Shown here: positions 47,232 through 59,529 of the stretch, piece by piece
How the letters are laid out: each line of letters starts with the position of its first letter
Numbering within the stretch: position 1 is the stretch's first letter
The notes under the pieces: generated by a model
The model's input: only the letters and a program-made list of their open reading frames with translations
Told to the model about the DNA's origin: nothing
Database searches by the model: none
Program-made: the position numbers and the translations under genes
Assembly (NCBI GenBank): GCA_025890175.1
Contig: JANPYM010000003.1
Span: 1,523,795-1,587,794, forward strand
DNA from: Ciborinia camelliae
Lineage: Eukaryota; Ascomycota; Leotiomycetes; Helotiales; Sclerotiniaceae
Direction: 5' to 3'
Length of the DNA: 64,000 nucleotides

Positions 47232-48658
47232 TGGGAATGTGAGGGTCAGGGGCAATGTAGTGGAGGTGGGTGTTGGTCCATACATAGCCTGTGTAGATAG
47301 ATAGATAAAAATAATAATGAGGAAGGAAGGAAGGAAGGAAGGAATAGGTACGTATATAATAACTACGACTGATAGATAAATCAGAGAAGTCTCTCTGCCA
47401 TCTGCCATCTGCCATCTCCTCTAGTATCCTAGATTCCTAATATAATATACAAACCCACCCGAGCCACTTTTCCCCTCTCATCTCTCATCTCCCATCTCTC
47501 ATCCACCATACCATACCTTATCTTTCATCAACTTAGCTAAGGTAGCTACCGTAGTAGGTACCTAGTAAAATCTCACTCAAACTAGAGAACCCCCCCCTCA
47601 ACAAATCCCCTTCCCCCACTAATCTAACCTCATCTAACCTCATCTAATCTAATCTCATCCCCATTTCCCACGGTATGGATATTACACTCATACAATATAG
47701 TATATACAACTATAAAGCTGCATCCCATCTGTGTACACTGAAAGTACCTCTATGATATCATGATATCAATACAATCCCAATCCCAATCCAACGCCACATC
47801 TACAAGACTGGTGGGTAAACCAGATTGATACCGTGATTTTGATATTCATTGTCTATCTATACCTACCTTATATTCCCATCCCATCATCATTCCCATCCCA
47901 TTCCATCACCATTCCCATCACCATCACTATTACCATTACCATGAAAAAACCAACAAGAACACCAACATCCCCATCCCCATCCCCATCCCCATCCCCATCC
48001 CCATCCCCATCCCCATCCCCATCCCCATCCCCATCCCCATCCAAAAACCAACTCAAAAACCAGCCTGTGTTCCAAGGTTGGTTTTACGATTAAAAAGGAA
48101 AGCCTAAGGGGAGTACCTATGTATTGGGTATTGGCATCACATATATATGGATGGATACAGCTACCTACCTACCTACCTACCTACCTACCTAGGTACCTAG
48201 GTAGTTTCCAAGGTTTGTTTTTTCGCATTCAAATTATAAGATGCTTACATACCTACCTAGGTAGGTAAGCATAAAGCATAAAGCATAAGGATCAGGTCAT
48301 CTCATCTCATCTCATCTCATCTTATTTCATAAGCTTTGATTTCATCAAATGATGATTTCCCCATCCCATCTCATCTTATCTCATCTCATTATCTATCGAT
48401 CTACCTTATCTATTACCTATCTATGCATGCCAAACCCCCAAACCCTCAAAGTCCCGACCGAACCGGAAAGACTTTTCTCTATACTTATAATATACCATAC
48501 CTTTCCTTTCCTTTCCTTCTTATTTTTTCTGTTTCTGTTTCCCTCAACCTGAATCCTACCTCCCGTAACCCACCTCAGCCTGTATTGTATTGCAAGCAGC
48601 GATTTGATTCCACCGATTTCCCCCCCAACCCCCCATAAAAAAAGGGGGGGGAAAGAAG
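47232..48658. other. Low-complexity spacer between convergent GPI10 and SEC59
   Basis: 3' regions of both genes with many simple repeats: GGAA (47322-47343), CCATCC (next entry), CTAC tetramers ending in TACCTAGGTA palindromes (48160-48202, 48249-48268) and CTCAT pentamers (48298-48325). No gene. Confidence 0.6.
47966..48042. repeat. (CCATCC)n hexamer microsatellite
   Basis: About 12 uninterrupted CCATCC/CCCCAT units. The open frames over it, SP repeats on plus and DG repeats on minus, are artefacts of the hexamer. Confidence 0.95.
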
Positions 48659-51600
48659 CTAAATCTCCAACCCCTTAACACAACACCAAAGTATCACCGG
48701 CACAACCACATTATCATTCCCGCCCGTCAGTACCGCTTCGGTAAGACTTGCCACGCCAGCGGCCAAGATACCTTTCGCTATCGTTTTCCCCCACGTATCC
48801 CCGCCATGAAAATTATAGAGCCCATTTGCTCCTCTATCCCCGCCCAACCCTGCCCCTCCCCTTAACCCCCCACCACTAAACCCATCTCTCATTCCCTCTC
48901 CATCTCCCATTCCAATCCACACCCACCAACCCCTCCAACCTCCCTCCCACCCGCCAAACCTCAAGTACGCTTTGGCAGCCACAAGCGCAACACTCACCGC
49001 TACAGCAAACGCCAGACTCCCCTCGATACTCTTTCCACCCCCCCCCAAATCCACTTTCTCCTCCCCCACCTTCTCCCCACCAAACTGGCCGCCGCATCAC
49101 CCAACCCCACACAGATAACCCCCGCCACCATCGCCGTCTCTCTTTTTTGAACTTCCCACCCTCTCAACGCATCTTCATTTACATCATGATTTCCCCCATC
49201 ATAATTTTCACCATCCTTCGAATGTAGAAAATTCTCAACACGATCGATAGACCCCAAAGAAAGCCAAAGAGGAACGGCACACCCGATTAATAGAAAAATG
49301 TGACTAATAACCACCGGTCCTTTCAAATCCCTCCCATCCACATACGGTGTTAGGAATCTCGCCAAGTGTCGACTAAGCGGTGGCATCTGCGTTGCTCGGA
49401 TCATATCCAACAGGAGAAAAATCGCCAACACAAGACTTAGTGCTAGAGAACAGTATGTTGGATCGATAAATGTAGCTGGTAAGAGCATAGCCACCATCAT
49501 AAAATGAAAAACTTTCCGTCGGGTGTCCACTTCATAGATGCGCGAGAGACGGAAAACTATTGCGAGACCCGTGATTATGATGAGGAGCCAGTAGACGGAG
49601 AGTATAAGACGTGTATTTGCGAGGCCGAAATCCGAGACGCGAAGACGCTCGATCCAGCTATTCTGTTCACAAGCTCCTGCTTCTTGCACACCGAGACTCG
49701 GATCATTGCGAGAACGGGGAGGTAGCGGTATCCACCTTTGTAGATTTGCACTAACGACTTCGAAACGAAAACGTGCGGGATCTCCAAACAGGTAGCCTAA
49801 AGCCCACCCTACGGGTTCATTATGTTGTAAGGCTCGTTTCCCTACATATTCTCTTATACCTAGCAGAATAATGACTAGGATACAGATATATACATAAACA
49901 GCGTAGAGCCATTTTCGTATCGTAGCTTGTGTATATGTTAGTTTGGAAAAGTATTGTAGACTAAGTGATGAAGATCTCTTCTTGCGACCGGATGGTGTTC
50001 TATCTTTCATCGGTTTGGAAGGGCTAGATGGTGTAGAAGTTGGAAGTGTATTTCTTCTCGAAACACCCGCATCTAAAAGAGAGAAATCTTCAGCAGCTTG
50101 AAATCTACCAATTTTTCTTCGTGAATGATCATGAAGGAGTTCATCATCGCTCGTGTCACTAATAAACGTGTCTTTAGCAAAAACACTCAGGGTATTCGCA
50201 CCAAATGATAGCGATCTTCTACTGAGCCTAAAACCTGACTTCTTCGAATCAGGTCTCCTGAATCTCCATGTTGGAACTCGAGCCAGTGCAACACCCCATC
50301 TAAGGACATGTGTACAAGTAACCAGAATGCCGATACCACCACCCCAAAGAAGTGCTTTTAAAATGACTGCTTGTGGAGATGAAGCTCTGAGTAAGAGGCT
50401 GATCAGAGCGGTTGATAATAATTGTAGCTCGGCGGATAGGAGACTGGTAGTTGTGAGGTAATGAAGCGTCGTACATAAAGCTTGATGTAATGGTGGTACC
50501 AACACCAAAACCTCTGGGTTAAGTGGTAGTGGTTCCTTGCTCAACAATGGATCTCTGGTTAACGTTGTCGTGAATAGAGGCATACATGCCAATGCCCAAT
50601 GTAACATATCTCGCCCCTCAAGACCTCCAATAGCAGGTATTAATTTCTTCGGTAATGTAGATATGGCTAGGATCATACTTGGTAGAAGACCACTAGGATC
50701 ACTGACTGAAAGGAGAATCGAGACTAGCATTGTTAATGCAGGAGGGTATAATAAAGGAGCCGGATCAAACGTCGCAGGTATAGTGAGAGGAAATGGAGAT
50801 TTCCATGGTGTTCGGGAGCTTAGATGTCGTAACAGTCGAAGCGGGTATAAAGCTATTAAACCACTTATTATAATAATTTGACAAGCAAGTTCTGCATAAT
50901 CTGATCAGCATGGTCTCTGAGAAAATCAAAGACGGAAGCATACCATTTCTCCATGAATAGATAATTTCCTTGACACCTTGACTCCGGTATATTATTCCCC
51001 CAACAAAACATAGTAAAAATGCCTCAGTCGTCCTCCTTATAATTTCAATCCTCCTTCTCTTTCTAAACTTCCCAATAGCTTTCTGTTGTTGATCCTCCGT
51101 AAGGTACTTCGAAACCGGCGCCGTAGATCCAACCCTCCCATTTTCCTTCCATCGTATCTCCTCTTTCAAAATAGCCGGACTTAACAATGGACTAGGTGTA
51201 CTCGAAATCCCACCATTTTCACCCCTCAGCCCTTTATGCGGTTTTATCCTCGGAGCAGGTAATCCCTTTAGAAAATGTTCATCGTCTGCCTCGGTCCCAC
51301 TATCGCTATTCGTAGATTCGACAAATCCCCCCGGTGACCCATCAACAACTACCCTAACACCTTTATATAATTCATCGTCGGGACTGTGTGCCGAAAGCAA
51401 AGACGATGGAGACGCGGGACCGCCCGAGGAAGAAGGATTTGTTCGGGGATTAGAAGGAAGTCTTAAGGAAGAAGGTCGTGAAGTCCAGAAAGAAGGAGTG
51501 ACCAAAGAGCTTCCCTTCCCAACTACCGGTATCCTCTCACTCCCAAATGGCATCTCCTCATGCCTCTTATGATACGGATGCGGGCTCCTCTCTAGCCTCG

Positions 51601-51760
51601 GACTATTCGCAACATTCTCTCCCTTCCTCACGGCATCTTCTCTCAATTTCTGTGCATGCGATTGCTGTGTCTGTATATGCGATTGCGGTTGAGATTGCGT
51701 CTGCATCCGTGATTCCTCCCGTATCGCAGTTTTCAAATTCAAATCCAAATGCTCCGACAT
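48659..51760 (-). CDS. SEC59: Dolichol kinase (SEC59 type), with an apparent 1-nt frameshift
   Basis: Exon 1 on minus is 51760-50944 (first in-frame ATG, MSEHLDLN) and exon 2 is 50900-48659, with a 43-nt intron whose join gives RNDYAELACQIIIISGLIAL. The roughly 270-residue N-terminus is hydrophilic and Ser/Pro-rich. Then come many membrane helices, the DTRRKVFHFMMVAMLLPATF and MPPLSRHLARFLTPYVDGRD segments typical of the CTP-using polyprenol kinase family, and the nucleotide-binding end GLGDAAASLVGRRWGRRKW followed by GKSIEGSLAFAVAV. It makes dolichol phosphate in the ER. The last two segments lie in different frames: the switch falls in a G9 tract (49038-49046), and ten G would restore a continuous protein of about 1,019 residues. 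As read, the frame stops at 49000. Sequencing error is likelier than a null allele of an essential gene. Confidence 0.93.
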
Positions 51761-53216
51761 TGCGATAGCGATTGCGATTGCGTCCGAGACTCCAAGTGTA
51801 ACTCCAAGTGTAACTCCAAGTGTAACTCCAAATCGATCATTTCTTTGACACACAGCACAATAGAGCAGAGGATAGCAAGCCGCAATTAAAAAAGAATTAC
51901 CCCCTCCTAATTAGGTCAAGGTAAAAATGGTAACTAGAAAAGAAAGAGGATTTGTGGCATGGAGAAACTCATGATTGATGCCCACATTACATTATTCATT
52001 CACATGCCAGATCTTTTTGGATCATCATAAACATATAAACAACTAAACAACTAAACACATAAACATCCATCCAACAGATCCATACCACGAGGCTTAAAAT
52101 ACACTAGCGGACTAGCGGCCGCTCCTAAATTCTATCAATTGATTGTACCTTGACGAGATACCCTGATGAGTTCGTTCTATAAATAACATAAGGCTGATAT
52201 CAGATGTCGATCATTTGTTAGACCTTGTTTTATTATGGAATTCTGAAAGTATGTCGTCACATAGTCTTTAGGGAAGAGTTCATATCAACTGGATATTAAG
52301 TACCTATTTAGATATGTAGGAATAATGATATTTTACAAAAATGATTTTGATTCGCCCATCCATCCCATGCTAATTTTCAACAATTTCCTGTATTGGTCGA
52401 GAGTCCAAGGAATTGGATGGATGGATGGATGGATGTGCGGGTATGTATGTACTATACTATGTTTATTAGGTAAAAGTAAAAGCAGAAATCAAATCCACTA
52501 AACAGGCCCATCCACCAATGTATGTATAATCAGTTAGCCTGCGAAGCTTCCTTTATTCTGTTCTGTCTTTGTTTCTTCCCAGTCTCCAAATCTCCAAATC
52601 CCCATTTCCCGACCAGTATGTCCTTGATTCCACAAGTGTTCATCAAATCATTGTCTCATAGTAATATCCATGAGAACACGCTGGAAAATGCAAAATGCAA
52701 AATGCACAATGCCAAAAAAAAATCGCTAAAAGGATCAATGACCCTTATCCATATGCCACAAAAACGCCCATCGACCGTAATGCATCCTTATGCTGCCCAA
52801 TCCATCTGCTGATCGTTAAAGACCAAATAAAATCATATGTAAACCAGCCTCTAGGACGCCAACACATGGGTTGCACGAATACATCCGCATGTAAAAACAC
52901 CTCATATCCCTTATATGCATCCATGCATCCGTGCCTGCCATAATGGTCAATGATAAACTCCTGATTGTAACCACTGTTCCTCATGGGGTATGGCGCTTTC
53001 CCTTTGCGCCAATATTTTATGCTAAAAAGCAGAATGAAATCCGTAAAGAAAATGAAATGCAATATTGAATGTTAATTTGAAAGGGAAGACATTAGGTCTG
53101 GGCATTTAAAAGCCTTCCGTATTGTTCATATCAAATCAATTTATATGCCGGTAAGAAGAAAGTTTCCTAGACCTTTGAATATCAACCTTTGGATAACAGA
53201 GTTGACTAATGCCACA
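51761..53216. other. Spacer upstream of SEC59 and downstream of the F-box gene
   Basis: Holds the SEC59 leader with a 12-bp tandem repeat (next entry) and a (GATG)n tract at 52416-52434. Frames at 52522-53062 on both strands lack domains. Confidence 0.5.
51789..51831. repeat. 12-bp tandem repeat ACTCCAAGTGTA in the SEC59 leader
   Basis: About 3.5 copies, just upstream of the SEC59 start. On the minus strand the repeat is in frame with the gene (TLGV units), but the extended frame has no ATG, so it is taken as untranslated leader. Confidence 0.85.
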
Positions 53217-56187
53217 TTAACTGCCTTGAGGTTGCGTCCTTGTAATAAGGGAAGCTATAGACATGGTAGTTCGTGGAGTGGAGGGTGATCCAACATTTGA
53301 TGAATTGGCAGACCCAAGTGAGCTGTTATTGTTATGAATAACATAACTCGATGAGCTGACAGAATGGGTGTTAATGTTTTGAGGGGTATAATTCGACTGA
53401 TTGCCAGACATAAGAGATCTCAAGGGGCCAGGATTAAAGCTATTGTTGTAGTGAGAAACACTGCTTGATGAACTAGAAGAAGAGCCATTGTTGTTCTGAG
53501 AGATTCGATTTAATGAGCTAGTAGAAAAGCCATTATTGTTGTGAGAAACATTGCTCGATAAACCAATAGAAGGGCGATTGTTGCTTTGAGAGAGGTGGGT
53601 CAATGAGCTAGAAGAGAAGCCATTATTGTTTCGTGAGACTTGATTCAATGAACTGGTAGAAAAGCCATTATTGTTGTTGCTTAATGAACTAACAGAAGAC
53701 CCATTGTTGTTGGAAGAAATATTATTTGATGAACTGCCAGACATAGTTGAAGAAGAACCCCTGTTGTTGAGGTTCTGATGGGAAAGAATGGGAGGTCTGC
53801 CATTGAGAAATGTTGTGGGTGTAGTATTCGATGGTCCTGATCCTGAAGGCATAAAGTTGTTTCTATAACCAACCGAACCACCAGTATGGATCATATTTAA
53901 AGATTTGTTGTTTGTAAGTCCTGTAGATTTTTGAACTGGAAATCCTTGGAGTTGGCTTTGCTGTGTATTTTGTTGAAGTCTATGATTATTTGGTTGCGAA
54001 AAGTTGTCATTGTCCAGATCAAAATTTCCGAAATTGTTGCCGGTCATTTGAACATCATCTGAATTGACTCCATTGACTCCACTCGATGGATTATCGCTTG
54101 CAGGATTGGTAGTTTGTCGGGGTTTCTCTGTCAAATTCTTGTGTTCCTCGACGATCTTTGGCATTAGTGTTCTCCAACCTCGTTCTGAGCCACCATCTCT
54201 GAAGATTCGAATAGCTGCTCTGAATGCCTTGGAACTTAAAACAAACTCCTCTGGAATTTCAGGAATATCACGCTTAGCCCCCTCTAGGAAGAGGGTCCTT
54301 CGACTCTCACGATTGGCATCGTTCGGCTTGCGACCTTTTGCTCTTCTCTCGCGAATCGCTGCTTCAATTTGTATAACGAGTTGCATGAGCTTTTCATTCT
54401 CGGCCTTCTTTTCTTCAAAGAATTCATCGCGATCTGCGTCCAATTTTGCCATTTTATCCTCCCAAATTTGGCGGGCGGCGGCTTTTTGTTGAGCATCGTG
54501 GTTAGGGTCTTCACGCCATGGGTCAGGCGTGAGGGCTTCATATTCCTTGATAACTGTATCGACGTCGCTGATCAAGTAGTATTTGTAGAGTCTATGTGTC
54601 GCTATTGGGTTTGGCTGAGATGGAGATCCATCTGGGACATAATCGTGAGGTTTGCCAAAAGAGTCATACATGCCAACAGGAATGCACTCTAGCAGTCTGT
54701 CCATGATAGCTCGGGAATATTGAAGTTGGTGTTGCTTTTGTATGCGATCTTCTCTCTCAATCTTTCCCTTCCAACATTTCAAGCACCACCTCTTCTTCCA
54801 AGCCCAATGTGTTCTGCTTGCGTCTTTATTTTTGCAACCAGCTTCCATACAGCCTTTTCCACCCAAAAGATCAACGTATTGCTTTGCTGATAAACCTGGG
54901 ATATGTTCAGGCATGTTGTAACCAAAGTTCTCTCTGCGGCAGTTGGTATGAATAGAGGAGAATTCGTCGATCCAGCCTCTCCACTCTCGGCTGACCAAAC
55001 GAGCCTTTCGAAAAAATAGAGGAGGGCAGAATTCGAGAATGCGCATCCAAACTGGGACTGGCAGATTGAATTTGGCTCTGTCCTTCATCTTCAAAGAAGT
55101 TAGATTTGTTGTGCACATGTTCGTAAATGGCTATACTTACTAGTTCCAACTTATCCGCCTTGTCAGTCTTGTTGACCTTTGCCTTTTTGGCGGCCTTCTG
55201 ATCATCTGTTTGAGCCTTACGTTTCTTCGGGTTGGTATTTTTCGTCATCTCGGAATCCAGTGGTGTTTCTGATCGACTCTGTGTGGTGGATCGAGATTCT
55301 ACAATAAGCAGATTTTCAAGATGTGGAGAGCTTTGGGCTGGGGCTAGAGGTGGTAGAGCTAAATTGGATGGAATTGCACTGTTCGAAATCGATGTTTCTA
55401 GATTGAAAGTTGAACCTTGCCCACTGTAAGTTGTGTTGGAATTTAAATAAGATTGATTTGTGAAGTTGAGAGAACCTTGTTGTAATTGGGCAATCATCTG
55501 CTGTTGAACGTTACTTCGATTCGTGGAGTTGGTGTTTTGTAATGCGAGAATTGAATTGGTTCGAGAGAAAAGGGTCTCCAACTTTCGTGGATATTCAACC
55601 CCAGGCATGACTTGTTGCTCTTGAGGTGCGTACTGGTTTGAAGAGAGTGAATATATGTTGTTGTTCATATGGGGGTAAGGTAGCATCTGGTTGTTCGCTG
55701 TTCGTAGTAAATTGGCAACCTGTGGAAGTTCGGTTTGAGTTTGAGCGACATTGAAAGAAGATCGTGGTCGAAAATTGGAATCATTGAAAGTTGGCAATGA
55801 ATTTCCAGACTGAAAGTGAGAATGATTATTGCTCATATTCAAAGGTGAAGCTATTTGGCCCATCGTCGTCCTCGTTGTCGGTTGGAAAGTTGGACCTATA
55901 GTACTCCCGGAATACGGAAGCTGAACAATATTATCTTGTGCCGTTCTGTCTGCGGGTAATTCTGAATCTCGCAGGATGAGGACATCTCCATATCTCATAT
56001 CTCCAGAAAGTATTTGCTGAGCTGTAAAGCAAATATCATGCCCATCAAATGAGGCATGAAAATGCTTCAACAACACTCCCTTGACAACATCTCGAGCAAC
56101 CCTGAGTGACGACGAATCTGCGAAAGCAACTTCGATATCGATTTCGGTTTCGCCGGGTGCGATAGAAGATATAGGAGGAGCGTTCAT
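53217..56187 (-). CDS. Large F-box-like protein with Cys motif and Asn/Ser-rich tail
   Basis: Two exons on minus, 56187-55141 and 55088-53217, with a 52-nt intron (GTAAGT...GAAG), give 972 residues. Residues 1-75 are a globular domain (IDIEVAFADSSSLRVARDVV, HFHASFDGHDICF). Residues about 80-330 are Asn/Gln/Ser-rich. A basic NLS-like KKRKAQTDDQKAAKKAK precedes the F-box-like segment at about 355-390 (LPVPVWMRILEFCPPLFF, then RKARLVSREWRGWIDE). Directly after lies a four-Cys arrangement (CMEAGC, then WCLKCW) that could bind zinc. A charged helical region follows. The last 180 residues are imperfect repeats of NNNGFS(T/S)SSL type. The F-box suggests an SCF adaptor; the substrate is unknown. The low-complexity tail may vary in length between strains. 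Confidence 0.85.
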
Positions 56188-59100
56188 AATTGAATAGAGT
56201 ATATATTAACAGAGAAGACGGTGAGGACAGTGAGGCTCGGTATGGTATGTTATGCAATGGGTGAAATTCAATCGGTGGTGATGTTCAGGGTGTTGAATCG
56301 CTCCCCACCCGTAATCAATGACGATGTAATGTTCATCCACGATAATTAAATATTTGTACAATAGTATTTGACAAAAGGTATGTTATATTTATTAGTACTC
56401 AAATTAGATCGGCGACGACAGGTAAAACTTCTCGTCAAAGGAACCTTCTCTGGGGATGGATGGTAGAGGGTGAGTGGCGGGTGGTGGGTGATCTGTCGTA
56501 TGTTTCGTGAATTATTTTGAGATGGTGAGATGGATGGATGTGGGAGGGATTGGGGCTAGGTGAGGACGTGAGGACCACCGTATTGAAACTTGGAAGTGGT
56601 CTGCTGGGCTAATCGTAGTTGGATTAATGATTTGATACTAGCCCGGAAACTTTTTTCCTTTTTTCACAAACCTCAGCAGCCACCACTTTCAATGGATTGG
56701 ATTGTGCTGGATTGTATGGGATTGAAATGGATTGTTCGATGTTTTGATGTATTGATGTTGTGATGTTGTGAGGTTGTGATGTTCGATGATTTTGATGGAG
56801 TGTGATTGTAGAGGTGACCTAGTACCTATCGACTCTCTTAATTCTCTGGTGTGGTGTGTGGTGTGTTGAATTCTTGAAAGTTCTTTTGACAATGATGAAA
56901 GTACCGGTACTTTACTGTACCGTTCTGACTGTACTTGGGATGTAATAGGATAAATTGAAAGCACAATCGGAAATGGATAGGTTTCTTCTATAAATGTTTG
57001 ATTGATTCGGAATTCTCGGGTTGAAAGGAAAGGAAAGAAAAGAAGAGGAAAGGAAAGGACAGAAAGAGAAAGAGAAAGGGAAAGGGAAAGAGAAAGAGAA
57101 GAGAGGTAAGGCCATCGATTTTGAATGAGTCTTGAATCATGTTTTGCTTACCTACATAGGTACCTAGTAATGAGGTTCAAACCCAGAAATGCCCGCTATT
57201 TTGACAACTTCACCACTTACTATCTACTACTAGTAGTAGTAGTGTCTGTTCGCCCTTCCTTGGTGTGAATGTGTGGGCGGTTAGGTCGGGTTAGGTGGTT
57301 TTCACAACAGGCGGTTAGGTAGGTTAATAAATAATGAAGAGAACAGGTATTTGGTCGAAAAATTGACTCGGAGGTTATAATAATGTACCTAGCCAAGGTT
57401 CAAGACGGACTCAATGAAATCAATACCAAGACTTGGAATAGAAACAATATCGGGTAAATATTTCTAAAAATGAAGGGGGTCAATCAACGTAGGTCAACGT
57501 ACCTAGGTAGGTAATGTAAGAAATCAATCAATCAATCAATCAATCACATGATGTGAGATTTATAAATTGGGGTGTTTTTTTTTGGAATTCGATGATGGTT
57601 CTCGTGGCCACTGCAAGTAAAACACTGCAAGTGTTATATATCAAGAACCGTAAGAGGCAAATGAACCCAAGGTTTAGAAGCCACCCGTGGACTGCCCAGG
57701 TAAAAAGAGGAGGCTATTGATAAATGTGAGACTTCGGGGCTGACTTAACTAAACTTTGCTTGTGCTTGCTTTGACTCAAATATACCCAATGAGGGATGCA
57801 TCATGCAGATGATAAGGTACCTCTACTGTAGTACTTTAGTCATCAGTCGTCTTTAATATATGAAATGATATCGTTCCTATCTACAGTATCCATTTGTACA
57901 ATAGAATACTGTACCTACCTAGATACTTCCACTTCTTTAACGCTTCAACCCGCAGCAATACTCCGTACCTTACCTACCGATATCCTAAGTGGCAAATCTG
58001 CAAACACCTCCGTTCTTACAATTTGGAAAAGATGGTCTATGAAGAGAAGAAAAGGTCGAATACTTAAAATCAAGACTAATGGGTGTCCTTTCGGATGATA
58101 GATGGAAATATAACATGTTTGTATGCTCGCAAAGGTAGGTCAATATAACTTTGAAATTTTCTATCGAAGACGAAGACGCGTTTGCGCGTTCAACCTCCTC
58201 AAGACTTTCTCAAAGTCACCTGTCAGCCAGCGGCTACAAAATAAAAATACCTACTGTAGGCTGTAGCCTCGTATGTGAGCCTTCTATCATAACGCAGATA
58301 CCGAGGATTCCATTCGATACGGAGTCCTCCTCGCTTGGATAACCTCTCAAAACCCCTTCATATCAAAACTGGAGCTGCTTCAAAGATTTTTAACCTCTCG
58401 AATCCACATATGCAGACTTCTTCCAATAGATTACGTTAATCAGTTCGACTCCATCACCCCATCAATGTCAATCAATGTCAATGCAGTTGAGATTTACATC
58501 AAAAGCAGCAACCGATAGTTCTTTTAACGTTTCTTTAGACAAGGTTTCTCCAACAAGTTTGCTTGGGGTAAGGCTGTGCTGCGGTAGGTACCTACCCGCT
58601 GGTCAATAATGAGATGAAGAACCATCCTCCGATACCGGTTTTTGACAGGATACAGGTGCCAAGCTCACTCTCTCTACAATCATTACCTATTTTACAGACC
58701 AGGAGGAATACCTTGCGTGATCCACCGATGGATCTGCAGCTTCAAAGGAAAATCTCCATGCACTCACTCACTCACTCACTTACTACCAAGGTACATACAT
58801 ATCCGGGTATTCTGAAAAATCCAGTGAGCATTGTCAGGTACGTACGGTACAGGGTCCTTCCTATCGTAGCAAAAATGTGCAATGGTCCGGAGGGAACAAG
58901 ATTTATCGGTGCACCAACTCGGAATCTTGCTTAATACATAGAAGGTCTTTACCGTTGTGAGCTCTTGCTGTACTCAACTGTGAAAATTCTGATGTGGGAA
59001 GGCGAATTCAACACGAGTTGGGACTTTACGGTACAGTACTCTCCCTACTTCTCTTTACTTTGACCCGTGTCATACATATGCATATTGACAATATGTATTG

Positions 59101-59529
59101 GCGGCAGAGTGCAATCAGCAGAGAGCAAACGGTAAGTTTCACTCAAACTTATTCACTAATGAAAAGAAACACGGCATGAAGATGACCTCTTTTTCGGCCT
59201 CGAATTCTTTCAAGGGCTTGAATTTAATTGCTGGGATAACTTCATCCCCTTGATCCTTTACTGTGGTTATTGTCCGACCAATCAATCACTTACTTCACAA
59301 GGTAAATCTTGAGCCGGCACAGTAAGCTTTTATTGATTAGAAAAGCAGCTCACTAAAGTACATATCTCGTGGATATTTATTTGAACCCCTTTTTCTTCTT
59401 CTCACTCTTACTCTTTACTCTTACTTGTACCGTTACATTTTGCCTTCTTTGATCTTGATAAACGTGTGTTGTCATTCGGGTTTGGCATTCTTATATTGTA
59501 TGTGGTAGCCAAGGAAGACAAGTATCAAA
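56188..59529. other. 3.3 kb divergent spacer
   Basis: Spacer between the F-box gene and the MFS transporter. It contains a purine tract (57025-57105), an AATC tetramer run (57524-57545) and an ACTC tetramer run (58757-58778). No gene is supported; one coding-like block at 59136-59280 on minus is listed separately. Confidence 0.5.
59136..59280 (-). other. Short coding-like block, possible gene relic or missed exon
   Basis: A minus-strand frame of about 48 codons is open between stops and strongly charged (KDQGDEVIPAIKFKPLKEFE, then AEKEVIFMP). It lacks an ATG at its left end and I cannot place it in a spliced gene. It shares an exact 18-mer with the ornithine aminotransferase tail. Confidence 0.25.

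Noticed and set aside
47833..48093. Plus-strand Ser-Pro repeat protein and minus-strand Asp-Gly repeat protein
   Set aside because: Both arise from the CCATCC hexamer tract; no coding sequence outside the repeat.
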